This document shows positions 16,283 to 25,258 of a stretch of 58,984 nucleotides of DNA, piece by piece. The notes under the pieces were generated by a model that was not told where the DNA came from, ran no database searches, and worked only from the letters and a program-made list of their open reading frames with translations. Each line of letters begins with the position of its first letter. Position 1 is the first letter of the stretch. The translations under genes were made by a program, and so were the position numbers. This DNA is from Mycobacterium sp. 1465703.0. Its GTDB lineage: Bacteria; Actinomycetota; Actinomycetes; Mycobacteriales; Mycobacteriaceae. The DNA lies in contig NZ_LZKU01000184.1 of NCBI RefSeq assembly GCF_001672975.1, positions 1 through 58,984 on the forward strand, written 5' to 3'.

Positions 16283-17692
16283 TCAGAAGCGCGGCTTACC
16301 GCGCGGACGAAGCGCGGTGGACGACACCGATCCGAGAAGTCGGGTGAGTTCGGCGACCGGGATCTCGTCGAGCCGTGCGACCGCGGCGACGATCTCGTCA
16401 CGCAGCGGCTCGTCGCAGAAGGGTTCGGCAAGCCAGCCGAATTTGTCCACCACGCGTTCCCAGGACATCGGGCGGGTGGGTGACCCCTCGTAGTCCGACT
16501 GCTCGCGGCTGAACTGGCGCCCGTCGTTGGTAATCACGTGCACCCGCGCCGCCGTGCGTTCCGGATAGTCCGCGGTCAGGTCGGCTGCTGGTCGAACCTC
16601 CACCCGCGACAACAGGTCCTGGACGTCGCCTCGCGAAACCCGTTCGTTTTCCAGCTGTTCGGGTCCGACCCCGCCATCGAGTAGCGCGACCGCCGTCAAG
16701 TACTTCAGGTTGTAGTCGGCCTGCTCCTTGGTGATCGGATGCCCCTTGTCGCCATACGCGCCGCCGCCGGCGAAGTCATAGGCGCCTTGGAAAACCTCGA
16801 GGATCACCCGCGCAACATCCCGACCGCGCAGATCGTTGTCGCTGCGAACGGCGAGCACCGCATCGATCACCACCTGCCCATGAATGAGCGCGCAGTACTG
16901 CTTCAAGTAGGTCTGCTCGACGCAGTTCAGACCCCGGTCGGCGGTGCGCAGATCGATGGGCTGATCGAACAGCTGGATCAATCCATGTGGGCCCTCGAAC
17001 AGCGACTTGGGACCGGTGACACCGCGCGCGGCGAGCATCGTCGTGTAGACCGCGCGCATGCCGGTGATCGCCGGCGAGATGCCCTTCCAGTGCGACACCG
17101 GTTCAGCGTGCACCGTTGCCAGCGACACATTGTCGGCGGCCGCGGCGGCGATGGCGTTGGCAGTCTGCTCGGCGCTCAGCCCCAGCAGCTTGGCGCTGCC
17201 CGCCGCAACCGACATCGACAGTTGCAGCGCATGGTTGAGCCCACGGGCCATGACGGGAACCTTTGCGCTGAAACGACATTGGACCTCGTAGGCAACCGCC
17301 AGCGCCAGCAGGAAATCGGCGCCGCCGGCATCGACGTGCTCGGCCACCGCCAAAACCGCACCGAGGTTGTCGGCGGGATGGCAAAGCCCGCCCACGGTCA
17401 GAAAGGTGTCGAGCAGGTCGGGGTAGCGCACCAGCACCGCGTTGAAGAACGCGGCTTGATCCACCGATGCCCGCCCGCCGCCCACCAGGGTGGCCGTCGC
17501 GGCGCCACCGAACTGGGTGGTGTGCTCGCGGATGGTCGCGATGAGCTGCCCGTCCAATGCACCGACGGCGCATGCAATGCTGTCGAGCACGTTGCGCCTC
17601 AACAGTGCGCGCGACGGTCCGGTCAGATCCGCCGACTGCGCACCGACCACGAATTCGGCCAGCTCGTCCACAACGTAGTTATGTGCCACCAC
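16283..17692 (-). CDS. MmgE/PrpD family protein
   Basis: A 469-residue protein of the MmgE/PrpD superfamily, which includes 2-methylcitrate dehydratase and cis-aconitate decarboxylase. Landmarks are the early NVLDSIACAVGA, NAVLVRYPDLLDTF, HPADNLGAVLAVAE, AAADNVSLATVH and TYLKQYCALIHGQ. It is about the usual family length. GGAGG precedes the GTG at 17692. It lies downstream of the IclR gene on the same strand, 75 bases away. PrpD itself is unlikely because no prpC or prpB neighbours are present. A dehydratase or isomerase on a dicarboxylic substrate is the likely role. Confidence 0.83.
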   Translation of the reverse strand: MVAHNYVVDELAEFVVGAQSADLTGPSRALLRRNVLDSIACAVGALDGQLIATIREHTTQFGGAATATLVGGGRASVDQAAFFNAVLVRYPDLLDTFLTVGGLCHPADNLGAVLAVAEHVDAGGADFLLALAVAYEVQCRFSAKVPVMARGLNHALQLSMSVAAGSAKLLGLSAEQTANAIAAAAADNVSLATVHAEPVSHWKGISPAITGMRAVYTTMLAARGVTGPKSLFEGPHGLIQLFDQPIDLRTADRGLNCVEQTYLKQYCALIHGQVVIDAVLAVRSDNDLRGRDVARVILEVFQGAYDFAGGGAYGDKGHPITKEQADYNLKYLTAVALLDGGVGPEQLENERVSRGDVQDLLSRVEVRPAADLTADYPERTAARVHVITNDGRQFSREQSDYEGSPTRPMSWERVVDKFGWLAEPFCDEPLRDEIVAAVARLDEIPVAELTRLLGSVSSTALRPRGKPRF

Positions 17693-17767
17693 TTTTCGCC
17701 TCCCCGGCGAGGCTACCCCGACGCGAGCCCACGACGACCTCCGTCCGGGTCTGGTCTCTGAAATGCG

Positions 17768-18691
17768 CTACAGGGCGGTGTCAATGGCGCCCGGCCGCGG
17801 TTGCGATTCGCTGAGGGAGGTCGTCTCGTCGGTCAGGTGCTTTCCGATGTCCCGGATCTGCCGCGCGCTCAGCGCGCATAGCGGGTGTACGGCCACCATC
17901 AGCGCGACGCGACCCCGGTTTTCGAAAACCGGTGCGGCGATGGTCACCACGGGTTGCTTTCGGCGGCCCGGGTTGTCGTCGGAGAGAAAACCGATGGTGG
18001 TGAACTCGACCAGCAACTGGTCCATGATGTGACGCACCGGCGTCGGCATCTCGCTGCTGTCCAGGGTGCCGACCGCCTGCACCGCCTGCGCGAGCGCCGG
18101 TGTGGTCCAGTCGACGTCGAATCCCCGGTCTCGCGTGTGTGCCAGCACCTGCTGCAGGCGCTGGGTGCGATCGGCGTTGTCACCCGCGCCACGCCGGATC
18201 CATGCGCGCTGCTCCTCCTCGGTGTCCCAGGCCGCCATGGCGACGCCGAAGGGTGGCGCGTAGGGAATGCGATCCCCCGGTATCCCCGACGGCTGCGTGG
18301 CAGGTGCGCCCTCAAAGGCGGTGACCACCAAGGAATCACCGAACTTCTCCACCACCGAACATGCATACCCGGCCTCGCGGGAGAGTCGCAGCGCCGCCGA
18401 ACGCGCGGCATGTGCCAGCGGCCGGGCGGTGTCCGTGCGGGCGGCCACCACGGCGAGGGCGGGGCCGAGCGCGAAGGTCTTGGCGACCGGATCGCGGCTG
18501 GCCCATCCGCGGTCGCACAGCGTCTTCAGGATTGCGTGCGCGGTCGCCTGGGTCAGATCCAGCTCGCGCACCACGTCGGAGAAGCGCAGCCGCGCGTTTG
18601 GAGCGCGCGCCAGCAGCTCCACAACATCGAGCACCCGGGCCGTCGGTGCTGACGTCGATCCGCGAATCGCTTGACTCCTTTGCGGCGCCAT
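17768..18691 (-). CDS. IclR family transcriptional regulator
   Basis: A 307-residue IclR-type regulator. The winged helix is at about 15-75 (VLDVVELLARAPNARLRFSD, then LDLTQATAHAILKTLCDRGW). The effector-binding domain spans about 90-285, with YAPPFGVAMAAWDTEEEQ and VFENRGRVALMVAVHP. The ATG at 18691 has no ribosome site and may be read from a leaderless message. A longer open frame upstream runs antisense to the dehydrogenase and is not coding. It is divergent from the alcohol dehydrogenase operon, its probable target. Direct ATTCGAGA repeats lie between them. Confidence 0.85.
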   Translation of the reverse strand: MAPQRSQAIRGSTSAPTARVLDVVELLARAPNARLRFSDVVRELDLTQATAHAILKTLCDRGWASRDPVAKTFALGPALAVVAARTDTARPLAHAARSAALRLSREAGYACSVVEKFGDSLVVTAFEGAPATQPSGIPGDRIPYAPPFGVAMAAWDTEEEQRAWIRRGAGDNADRTQRLQQVLAHTRDRGFDVDWTTPALAQAVQAVGTLDSSEMPTPVRHIMDQLLVEFTTIGFLSDDNPGRRKQPVVTIAAPVFENRGRVALMVAVHPLCALSARQIRDIGKHLTDETTSLSESQPRPGAIDTAL

Positions 18692-18709
18692 TTTTAGAGT
18701 TGGACGAAC

Positions 18710-18738
18710 ATTCGAGATTTTATATCGATTATTCGAGA
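18710..18738. promoter_or_regulatory. direct repeat in IclR/dehydrogenase divergent promoter
   Basis: ATTCGAGA occurs at 18710-18717 and again at 18731-18738, 21 bases apart (two helical turns). The stretch between is AT-rich (TTTTATATCGATT). It sits between the divergent IclR and alcohol dehydrogenase starts. It is a candidate regulator site or promoter core. Confidence 0.35.
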
Positions 18739-18749
18739 AGGTTAACCTA

Positions 18750-19802
18750 TTGCGCGCTGTGGTGTTGCGAGACGGTCGGTTACAGGTTCGCGAGACACCC
18801 GACCCCCGGCCCGGGCCGGGCGAGTTGTTGCTGCGCACGTTGAGCACCGCGATCTGTGCGTCCGACGTGCACTTCATGGACCACCCCGAACTTGCCGTCG
18901 ACGACCCGACCGGCCGCTCCCTGTATGACACCGAACGCGACATCGTGCTCGGCCACGAATTCGTGGGCGAGGTCATCGGGCACGGACCCGGCTGCACCGA
19001 CCAGTTCGCCGCCGGCACCCGCGTCACGGCGATGCCGGTCCGGTTGATCGACGGCGGTGCCGGCGGGATGCGCATCATCGGTCAGCATCCCGAAGCACAG
19101 GGCAGTTTCGGTGAGCTGCTGGTGGTTTCGGAAGTGGCGGCCAAACCCGTCCCCGGTGACGTGTCCAGCGACGCCGTCGCGCTGACCGACGCGTTCGCCG
19201 TCGGCGAGTTCTATGTGCGGTCCGCTCGGCTGCAACCGGGCGAGATCCCCATCGTCATCGGCGCGGGAGCGATCGGGCTTTCGGCCGTCGCCGCCCTGAC
19301 CGCACGCGGCATCGAACCCATCATCGTCAGCGACTACAAACCCGATCGGCTCCAGCTGGCCGGTGACCGCTTCGGGGCACACGTTCTGGTCGACGCGAGC
19401 CAAAAGTCCCCATTCGATGCGTTCAACGAGGTTCGCGCGCAACGCGGATTGCCCGGACCCGCAGTGGTATTCGAATGCGTGGGTGCGCCCGGACTGATAC
19501 AAAAGCTGGTCGAATCCGCCGAAATGGGCACCCGCATCTACTGTGCGGGCGGCTGGTACACCGGCGACACTCTCGACATCACCACCGCAACCCGCCAGGG
19601 CGTGACGATTCAGTTCGGCGGCGGTCCGCACCCGCAGGACTGGTACGGCACACTCGACGCCATCGCGGCGGGTCGATTGGACCCGCTGCCGAGTGTCGGC
19701 AAGATCATCGGCCTCGACGAGGTGCCCGAGGCCCTGGATCTGGCCCGCAGGTCCGACGGTCCGCCCCGGATCGTCGTCCGTCCGAACGGAGACATCCGGT
19801 GA
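18750..19802 (+). CDS. zinc-dependent alcohol dehydrogenase (MDR family)
   Basis: A 350-residue medium-chain dehydrogenase starting at TTG 18750, with AGAAGG upstream. Catalytic zinc ligands are Cys36 (ICASDVHFMDH) and His69-Glu70 (GHEFVGEV). The structural-zinc lobe with four close cysteines is missing. The Rossmann motif GAGAIGLSAVA is followed by SDYKPDRLQLA (an acidic residue, suggesting NAD). It is the first gene of a three-gene operon with a SnoaL-like protein and an SDR; the next start overlaps its stop (GTGA). The likely role is oxidation of an alcohol in a catabolic route. Confidence 0.87.
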   Translation: MRAVVLRDGRLQVRETPDPRPGPGELLLRTLSTAICASDVHFMDHPELAVDDPTGRSLYDTERDIVLGHEFVGEVIGHGPGCTDQFAAGTRVTAMPVRLIDGGAGGMRIIGQHPEAQGSFGELLVVSEVAAKPVPGDVSSDAVALTDAFAVGEFYVRSARLQPGEIPIVIGAGAIGLSAVAALTARGIEPIIVSDYKPDRLQLAGDRFGAHVLVDASQKSPFDAFNEVRAQRGLPGPAVVFECVGAPGLIQKLVESAEMGTRIYCAGGWYTGDTLDITTATRQGVTIQFGGGPHPQDWYGTLDAIAAGRLDPLPSVGKIIGLDEVPEALDLARRSDGPPRIVVRPNGDIR

Positions 19803-20212
19803 CCGAACGAGATGACCGGCAAGACATTTCCGAGCTGCTGGTGCGCTATGCCACCGGCATCGACCGGCGCGACTGGCCGCTTTTCCGCACTGTGTTCACC
19901 GACGACTGCGCACTGGACTACGGCGAGATCGGCAGCTGGAACGGCGTCGACGCGGTCGCAGACTTCATGGAGCAGGTGCATGCCCTGGCGGGGCACACGC
20001 TGCACCGGCTGACCAACCAGGCCATCACGGTCGACGGCGATCGCGCCACGGCACGCACCTACATCGACGGCCTGATCATGACCGGCGACAACAGCTCTGG
20101 TGTCAATGCCATCGGTTTCTACGACGACGAGATGGTGCGCACCCCGGCGGGGTGGCGCATCGCCCGCCGTCGCTACACCCAGGTCCGCATCACGACGGTG
20201 GGGGGCGGGTAG
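19799..20212 (+). CDS. SnoaL-like / NTF2-fold protein
   Basis: A 137-residue SnoaL-like protein starting at the GTG at 19799 inside the GTGA overlap with the dehydrogenase stop. DISELLVRYATGIDRRDWPLF and VFTDDCALDYGEIG are standard for the SnoaL_4 group, and HRLTNQAITVDGDRATARTY gives the middle strands. Family members include steroid isomerase-like and dehydratase-like enzymes and proteins with no known activity. Its TAG stop is followed directly by the ATG of the next SDR. Confidence 0.85.
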   Translation: MTERDDRQDISELLVRYATGIDRRDWPLFRTVFTDDCALDYGEIGSWNGVDAVADFMEQVHALAGHTLHRLTNQAITVDGDRATARTYIDGLIMTGDNSSGVNAIGFYDDEMVRTPAGWRIARRRYTQVRITTVGGG

Positions 20213-21031
20213 ATGAGTTTCGCGACGAAGTACGGGCCATGGGCACTGGTGGCCGGAGCATCCGACGGCGTGGGTGCGGCGTTCGCCGAAGGGCTCGCCG
20301 AGCGCGGCGTCAACGTCGTGCTGCTGGCCCGCCGGCAAGCCGTTCTCGATCGGGTGGCGGCGCAGATCGAAGCCAAGACGTCGGTGCAAACGCGCACCGT
20401 CGCAATCGATCTCGGGCAGCCCGGTGCGGCTGCGGCGGTTGCCGCCGCCACCGACGACCTGACCGTCGGGATGCTGGTGTACTGCGCGGGCGCCGACCCG
20501 AATTTCAAGCCGTTCCTTGCCAATTCGATCCAAGCCGCCGAAGCGATGGTGCAGCGCAACTGCATGGTGCCCATGCAGTTGTGCCACCATTTCGCGCCCA
20601 CGATGGTGCGGCGAGGAAGCGGCGGCATCGTCATTTTCGGTTCCGGCGCCGGGCTGGCCGGCGGCCCCAACATGGTCGCTTACGGCGCCTCAAAGGCGTT
20701 CGACATGGTCTTCGCCGAGGCGCTGTGGGCCGAACTGCACGACAAGGGCGTCGACGTGTTGGGCCTGATCCTGGGCAAGACCAACACGCCGGCACTGCGA
20801 ACACTCGAATACAGCCGCGGCATTCTCGGTTCCCCCGACGAGGTTCCGCCGGACGCGGCGGCCGTCTCCGACGTCATCGCCGAAGCGTTCGAGAACCTGG
20901 GCAACGGCCCCACCTTGATGGTCGGAGAGACCATGCGCGCCGCCGCGCAACTGCTGGCGTCGCTGAGCCGCAATCAGGCCGTCGAACTTTTCACTCAGGC
21001 AGCCGCCGCGGCCATGGGCCCGGACAATTAG
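20213..21031 (+). CDS. SDR family oxidoreductase
   Basis: A 272-residue short-chain dehydrogenase that starts directly after the SnoaL stop codon, so it is translationally coupled. The cofactor motif is GASDGVGAAFAEGLAERG, LLARRQ suggests NADP, YCAGADPNF replaces NNAG, Ser is in IVIFGSGAG, and the active site is YGASK. The C-terminal 60 residues (DEVPPDAAAVSDVIAEAFEN) form an extra helical tail found in reductases named after DltE or 17-beta-HSD. The substrate probably matches that of the upstream alcohol dehydrogenase. Confidence 0.87.
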   Translation: MSFATKYGPWALVAGASDGVGAAFAEGLAERGVNVVLLARRQAVLDRVAAQIEAKTSVQTRTVAIDLGQPGAAAAVAAATDDLTVGMLVYCAGADPNFKPFLANSIQAAEAMVQRNCMVPMQLCHHFAPTMVRRGSGGIVIFGSGAGLAGGPNMVAYGASKAFDMVFAEALWAELHDKGVDVLGLILGKTNTPALRTLEYSRGILGSPDEVPPDAAAVSDVIAEAFENLGNGPTLMVGETMRAAAQLLASLSRNQAVELFTQAAAAAMGPDN

Positions 21032-21098
21032 CGGGTTGTTCGCTGCGCTACCTGGAGAGAGCTCAGCGAGGTTTGCCAAAGATCAAAATCAGGCCACC

Positions 21099-21183
21099 CT
21101 AACTTTGTCGTTAGCAGGCCCCTGGTCAGCAAATATAGGGTCAGCGGCGCCGCCATCTTCGCTCACCCGCTTCGTTGCTGACC
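21099..21183 (+). promoter_or_regulatory. structured leader of the cation exchanger gene
   Basis: CTAAC/GTTAG (21099-21103, 21110-21114) can form a small hairpin. GGTCAGC occurs twice (21124-21130 and 21139-21145), and one complementary GCTGACC follows at 21177-21183. Either copy could pair with it, so two exclusive structures are possible. The sequence lies 81 bases upstream of the exchanger start. It may be a cis-acting RNA or a protein-binding direct repeat; this is unproven. Confidence 0.35.
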
Positions 21184-21269
21184 GCATGCAACGCGGGTAA
21201 CTTGGGTAATCACTCCTCACGGCACCGAGCCGAAGCAACCCCGATCGCCACCCCCTACGAAGGATGACG

Positions 21270-22568
21270 ATGCTCGCCATAGACAGGCCCGCAGCCGCGG
21301 GCTCGACGACGGCGCGCTCGCGGCGCCGCACCCTGACTCGTTCGGGACTGATCACCGGCGCATTCGTCGTCCCGGCCGTGGTCGTCCGGGTCGCCGGCCT
21401 GCATACCGGCGCGATAGCGGCCCTGCTGATCTTCGGAGCCGCGGTGGTGGCGGCCAGCTTCTTGCTGGCGTGGGCCGCCGAGGCCGCCCAGATCGACGTG
21501 TCCGGCGGGCTGGCGACGGCATTGCTCGCCTTGATCGCGGTGCTGCCCGAATACGCCGTCGACCTTTACTACGCCTACGTGTCCGGCCATAACGCGGATT
21601 ACACGCAATACGCCGCGGCCAACATGACCGGATCCAACCGGTTGCTGATGGGTCTGGGCTGGCCCGTCGTGGTGCTGGTGAGCATCCTGGTCGCGCGTAA
21701 GTCCGGCTCGGCGAAGAGCACCGGTTTGACGCTCGAGCCAGCAAACCGCGTCGAACTCGGGTTCCTGTTGGTCGCCGGCGTCATCGCATTCGTCATACCG
21801 GCCAGCGGCCAGATCCATTTCGGACTGGGGCTGGCTTTGCTGGCCTGGTTCGGCTTCTATCTCTACAAGATCAGCCACGGCGACGTCGAGGAGCCTGACC
21901 TGATAGGTACGGCCGCGGCGCTGGGCGAGCTGCCCGACGGCCGTCGGCGCGTCGCCGTCGTCGGCCTCTTCCTGGTGTCGGGCGCGGTGATCCTGCTGTG
22001 CGCCAAACCCTTCGCCGACAACCTGGTCGCCGCGGGCACCGAACTGGGCATCAACCGCTTCCTGCTGGTGCAGTGGCTGGCTCCGCTGGCCTCGGAAGCA
22101 CCGGAGTTCATCATCGCGACCATCTTCGCCACCCGGGGTAAGGGCACGGCGGCCATCGCCACGCTGATCTCCTCCAAGGTCAACCAGTGGACCCTGCTGA
22201 TCGGCTCGCTGCCGATCGCCCATCTGCTGGGGGGCGGCGGGTTCTCCCTGCACCTCGACCCCCGCCAGGTGGAGGAAGTGCTGCTCACCGCAACCCAAAC
22301 GATGATGGGGGTGGCGTTGATCCTGGCGCTGCGTTTCAACCGGGCCGCGGCCTGCACGCTGCTCGGCTTGTTCGTCGTGCAGTTCCCGATCTTCACCACG
22401 CAGGGACGGCTGCTGCTCTGTGGTGTCTACATCGCGGTGGCCGTCGTCGCGCTGATCATCAATCGCCGCCACGTTGCTGCGGCCCTCCGTGCGCCGTTCT
22501 TCGGCACGGCCATCCGGCACAGCGGGCATATCCATCACGAACCCGCCGGCGCCATCAGCCCGCACTAG
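21270..22568 (+). CDS. sodium/calcium exchanger family membrane protein
   Basis: A 432-residue polytopic membrane protein of the CaCA cation exchanger superfamily. The two signature alpha repeats are visible: ALLALIAVLPEYAVDLYYA near 72-90 and LAPLASEAPEFIIATIFATR near 271-290, each with a Pro-Glu pair expected to bind cation. About ten membrane helices are predicted by eye. The C-terminus is His-rich (RHSGHIHHE). ACGAAGG lies six bases before the ATG at 21270; an ATG at 21264 is possible. A structured leader precedes it. Whether it moves Ca, Na, Mg or Mn against protons is not determinable. Confidence 0.82.
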   Translation: MLAIDRPAAAGSTTARSRRRTLTRSGLITGAFVVPAVVVRVAGLHTGAIAALLIFGAAVVAASFLLAWAAEAAQIDVSGGLATALLALIAVLPEYAVDLYYAYVSGHNADYTQYAAANMTGSNRLLMGLGWPVVVLVSILVARKSGSAKSTGLTLEPANRVELGFLLVAGVIAFVIPASGQIHFGLGLALLAWFGFYLYKISHGDVEEPDLIGTAAALGELPDGRRRVAVVGLFLVSGAVILLCAKPFADNLVAAGTELGINRFLLVQWLAPLASEAPEFIIATIFATRGKGTAAIATLISSKVNQWTLLIGSLPIAHLLGGGGFSLHLDPRQVEEVLLTATQTMMGVALILALRFNRAAACTLLGLFVVQFPIFTTQGRLLLCGVYIAVAVVALIINRRHVAAALRAPFFGTAIRHSGHIHHEPAGAISPH

Positions 22569-22631
22569 CCCCCGATAGCCAAAGTCGCCCCGCGCCCCGA
22601 TTCGACATCACGTTGCGTATACGGTCCAGGT

Positions 22632-23468
22632 ATGAATCGAGTGTCGGTGATCACAGGCGGGGCGGGTGGCATGGGCCTGGCCACGGCGAAGATCGTCGGT
22701 CGCGACCACACCGTGGTGTTGTGCGACGTAAGGCAGGACCGGTTGACGGCCGCGGCCGCGACTCTGCAAGATCTCGGGATCACTGCCACGGCCGTCAACT
22801 GTGACGTCACCGACCGGCGAGCCGTCGCAGGGCTACTCGGCACCGCAAATAACCTCGGCACGGTGGTCTCGGTCATCCACACCGCGGGGGTAAGCCCGAG
22901 CATGGGTCCCGCCGACTACGTCATGCGGACCAACGCCATCGGCACCCTCAACGTCAACGAGGAGTTTTTCGCGGTCGCCGGCGAGGGCGCGGTGATCGTC
23001 AATGTGGCATCGATGGCGGCACACCTGTTGCCCGCGGAAATGATTCCGACAAGCCAGTTTCCGCAGGCGCTGGACGATGACGACGCCTTCATGGACACCA
23101 TGCTGACGGCGTGCAACATTGCTCCCGAGCAGGCGCGATCCGGTCTGGCGTACGCACTGAGCAAGAGCTTCGTGAAGTGGTACAGCCAGTCGCAGGCGGA
23201 GCGGTTCAACGCGCGCGGATTGCGTATCGTCTCGGTGTCGCCGGGGTCCATCGACACCGAGATGGGCAGGCTCGAAGAGCAGGCCGGCGCCGGCGCCATG
23301 GTTGCCGATGCCGCGGTCCCGCGGTGGGGCAAGCCCGAAGAGATGGCCGAGCTGCTCGCCTTCTGCGCCAGCGACAAAGCCGGATACCTCACCGGCACCG
23401 ACATCCTCAACGACGGCGGCGTGGTCGCGTCAATGGCCGAACGGGCTCGGGCCGCTGCCGCCGGCTAG
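22632..23468 (+). CDS. SDR family oxidoreductase
   Basis: A 278-residue short-chain dehydrogenase. TGGAGGMGLATA is the cofactor loop, and LCDVRQDRL carries the Asp for NAD preference. HTAGVSPSMG stands in place of NNAG, Ser is in VNVASMAAHL, and a long insert precedes the catalytic YALSK, as in 3-alpha-HSD/carbonyl reductase types. NDGG near the end is typical. Its TAG shares the CTAG palindrome with the stop of the convergent SulP gene (overlap 23465-23468). Confidence 0.87.
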   Translation: MNRVSVITGGAGGMGLATAKIVGRDHTVVLCDVRQDRLTAAAATLQDLGITATAVNCDVTDRRAVAGLLGTANNLGTVVSVIHTAGVSPSMGPADYVMRTNAIGTLNVNEEFFAVAGEGAVIVNVASMAAHLLPAEMIPTSQFPQALDDDDAFMDTMLTACNIAPEQARSGLAYALSKSFVKWYSQSQAERFNARGLRIVSVSPGSIDTEMGRLEEQAGAGAMVADAAVPRWGKPEEMAELLAFCASDKAGYLTGTDILNDGGVVASMAERARAAAAG

Positions 23469-25240
23469 ACCAGGTAATACAGCTCGGCGTGCGGGGCGAG
23501 TTCGGGCGTGCTGGTAAAGGGTTCCTTGACTCTCTTCTCGGCCAGCTTGTTGTGGGCGTAGCGCACCGCCTTGAGGGTTGCCGAGAATTCCTCGTCCTCC
23601 TCGGGGAAGACATGCTCGGCGGGAAACCAGTTGTGGAATCCCACATTGCGCAGGACGCCGAGCGTATCGGGGCGCACCCCGGCGAGCAGTACGGTGACGC
23701 CCCGCTCGGCCGTCTCCCGTAGGAAATGCTCGATGCGCTCGATGCAGACCACGTCGGGATGACGAACCCGCTTGAGCCGCAACACCACGAATGCCACCTG
23801 GCCGTCCGAGATTCGCCCGCTGATCCCAGCCAGATACCGGTCCAGTTCCGGTGCGGCGCCGAAGAACAACTCGCCTTCGAGGTCATAGATGACGATCGAA
23901 GGATCCACCGAGTCGCCCGGAATGCGTTCGCGGACAACCCGTTCGGGCGTGACGACCAGTTCTTTGGATTTCAGCTTGGCCGCCCGCGGTACGAACAGCA
24001 GGATCGACAGGATCACGCCAAGCAGGACCGACTTGTCGAGGTCGACGGCGATACCGGTGACGGCGGTGACGACCACCAACCCCGCGTCGTAGCGGGACGC
24101 CTTGAGGGTGTAGATCAAGCGCTTGAAATCGACCAGGCGCGCGGCCGTGACGAGCAGAAGCCCGGCCAGCGCCGGCTGCGGGACATAGCGCAGCAGCGGG
24201 GCGAACAACAGCAGCGCCGCGGCAACCGTTGCGGCCGAGACGATTCCGGAGAACCGGGTTGCGGCGCCGGACTGGAAATTGATCGCCGACCGGGACAGTG
24301 AACCCGAGCCGGGCAGGCTCTGGAAGAAGCCGCCGGCCAGGTTGGCCAGCCCTTCGGCCATGATCTGGCGGTTGTAGTCGATCTGCTGTTGAGTTTGATA
24401 CGCAATGGCTTTGGCGATCGACAGCGCCTCGATGATGCCGACGAAGGCGATGGCCAGCGCACCCGTCGACAGGTGGGGCAGCCACTCGGTGTGGACCTCG
24501 GGGACGTGCGGTCCCGGAAGGCTCCGCGGGATCTTGGCGGCCACCGACACCGCGGTGTGGCCGCCTGCGCCCGGGGTGGACCATCCCGCGACGTACGCGA
24601 TGAGTGCTGTGATGATGAGCACCGCGAGCATGTCGAACTGCGGCCACCCGAAGCGTTGCACCAGCTTGCGCGACACCACCGCCAGAATCACCGCCGCCAC
24701 ACTCAAAGTCAGTGCGCGGTAATTGATGTGATCGCCATGGGTCAGGGTGAGCCACACGCGGCGCAGCACCTGCATGTGGCCGTTGCCCTTGTCGCGCACA
24801 CCCAGCGCGTTGCCCAACTGTCCGATGGCGAGCAGAAATGCCGCCGCCGCCATGAAGCCGATGATGACCGACTCGGAAATGTATCGGGTGAGATTGCCGA
24901 GCTTGAACAAGCTGATCACGATCTGGAATGCGCCAACGAGTACGGCCAGCAGGAAAAGTGCCTCGAAGAGTTCCTTGGAATTCTCCGAGTCGATGAAGGC
25001 CAGCGCTGTGAAAACCAGTAACGAGATGGCGCTCGTCGGTCCGTTGATCAGATGTGAGGACGACCCGAAGATCGAGGCGACAATGGTCACGACGATTGCC
25101 GAATACACGCCGAACCTCGGGTCTACACCGGCGATCAACGCGTACGCCATCGCCTGGGGAAACGAAATGGCGGCGACGGTCAGACCGGCGATCACATCAT
25201 GGCGGCCCTTCACCAGGTCGTAATGCACACGCACAGCCAC
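23465..25240 (-). CDS. SulP family anion permease with STAS domain
   Basis: A 591-residue SulP transporter. The N-terminus has GLTVAAISFPQAMAYALIAG, the SulP signature region, with about 12 membrane helices through residue 430. A cytosolic STAS domain (about 450-560, IVIYDLEGELFFGAAPELD) follows. The GTG at 25240 is the start, 18 bases downstream of a sulfate-binding protein gene, so the two form an operon. Likely substrates are sulfate or bicarbonate/other anions. The pairing suggests sulfate. Confidence 0.9.
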   Translation of the reverse strand: MAVRVHYDLVKGRHDVIAGLTVAAISFPQAMAYALIAGVDPRFGVYSAIVVTIVASIFGSSSHLINGPTSAISLLVFTALAFIDSENSKELFEALFLLAVLVGAFQIVISLFKLGNLTRYISESVIIGFMAAAAFLLAIGQLGNALGVRDKGNGHMQVLRRVWLTLTHGDHINYRALTLSVAAVILAVVSRKLVQRFGWPQFDMLAVLIITALIAYVAGWSTPGAGGHTAVSVAAKIPRSLPGPHVPEVHTEWLPHLSTGALAIAFVGIIEALSIAKAIAYQTQQQIDYNRQIMAEGLANLAGGFFQSLPGSGSLSRSAINFQSGAATRFSGIVSAATVAAALLLFAPLLRYVPQPALAGLLLVTAARLVDFKRLIYTLKASRYDAGLVVVTAVTGIAVDLDKSVLLGVILSILLFVPRAAKLKSKELVVTPERVVRERIPGDSVDPSIVIYDLEGELFFGAAPELDRYLAGISGRISDGQVAFVVLRLKRVRHPDVVCIERIEHFLRETAERGVTVLLAGVRPDTLGVLRNVGFHNWFPAEHVFPEEDEEFSATLKAVRYAHNKLAEKRVKEPFTSTPELAPHAELYYLV

Positions 25241-25258
25241 GTTTTCGATGTCTTTCCG

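Noticed and set aside
18692..19078. N-terminal extension of the IclR frame.
   Set aside because: It runs antisense through the alcohol dehydrogenase start, and IclR homology begins at the ATG at 18691.
21099..21183. M-box magnesium riboswitch.
   Set aside because: CGTTAG...GGCCCCT...ATATAGG resembles the start of an M-box, but the later conserved blocks (CCAATGGGTCAACAGA, CTGCCATAC) are missing.
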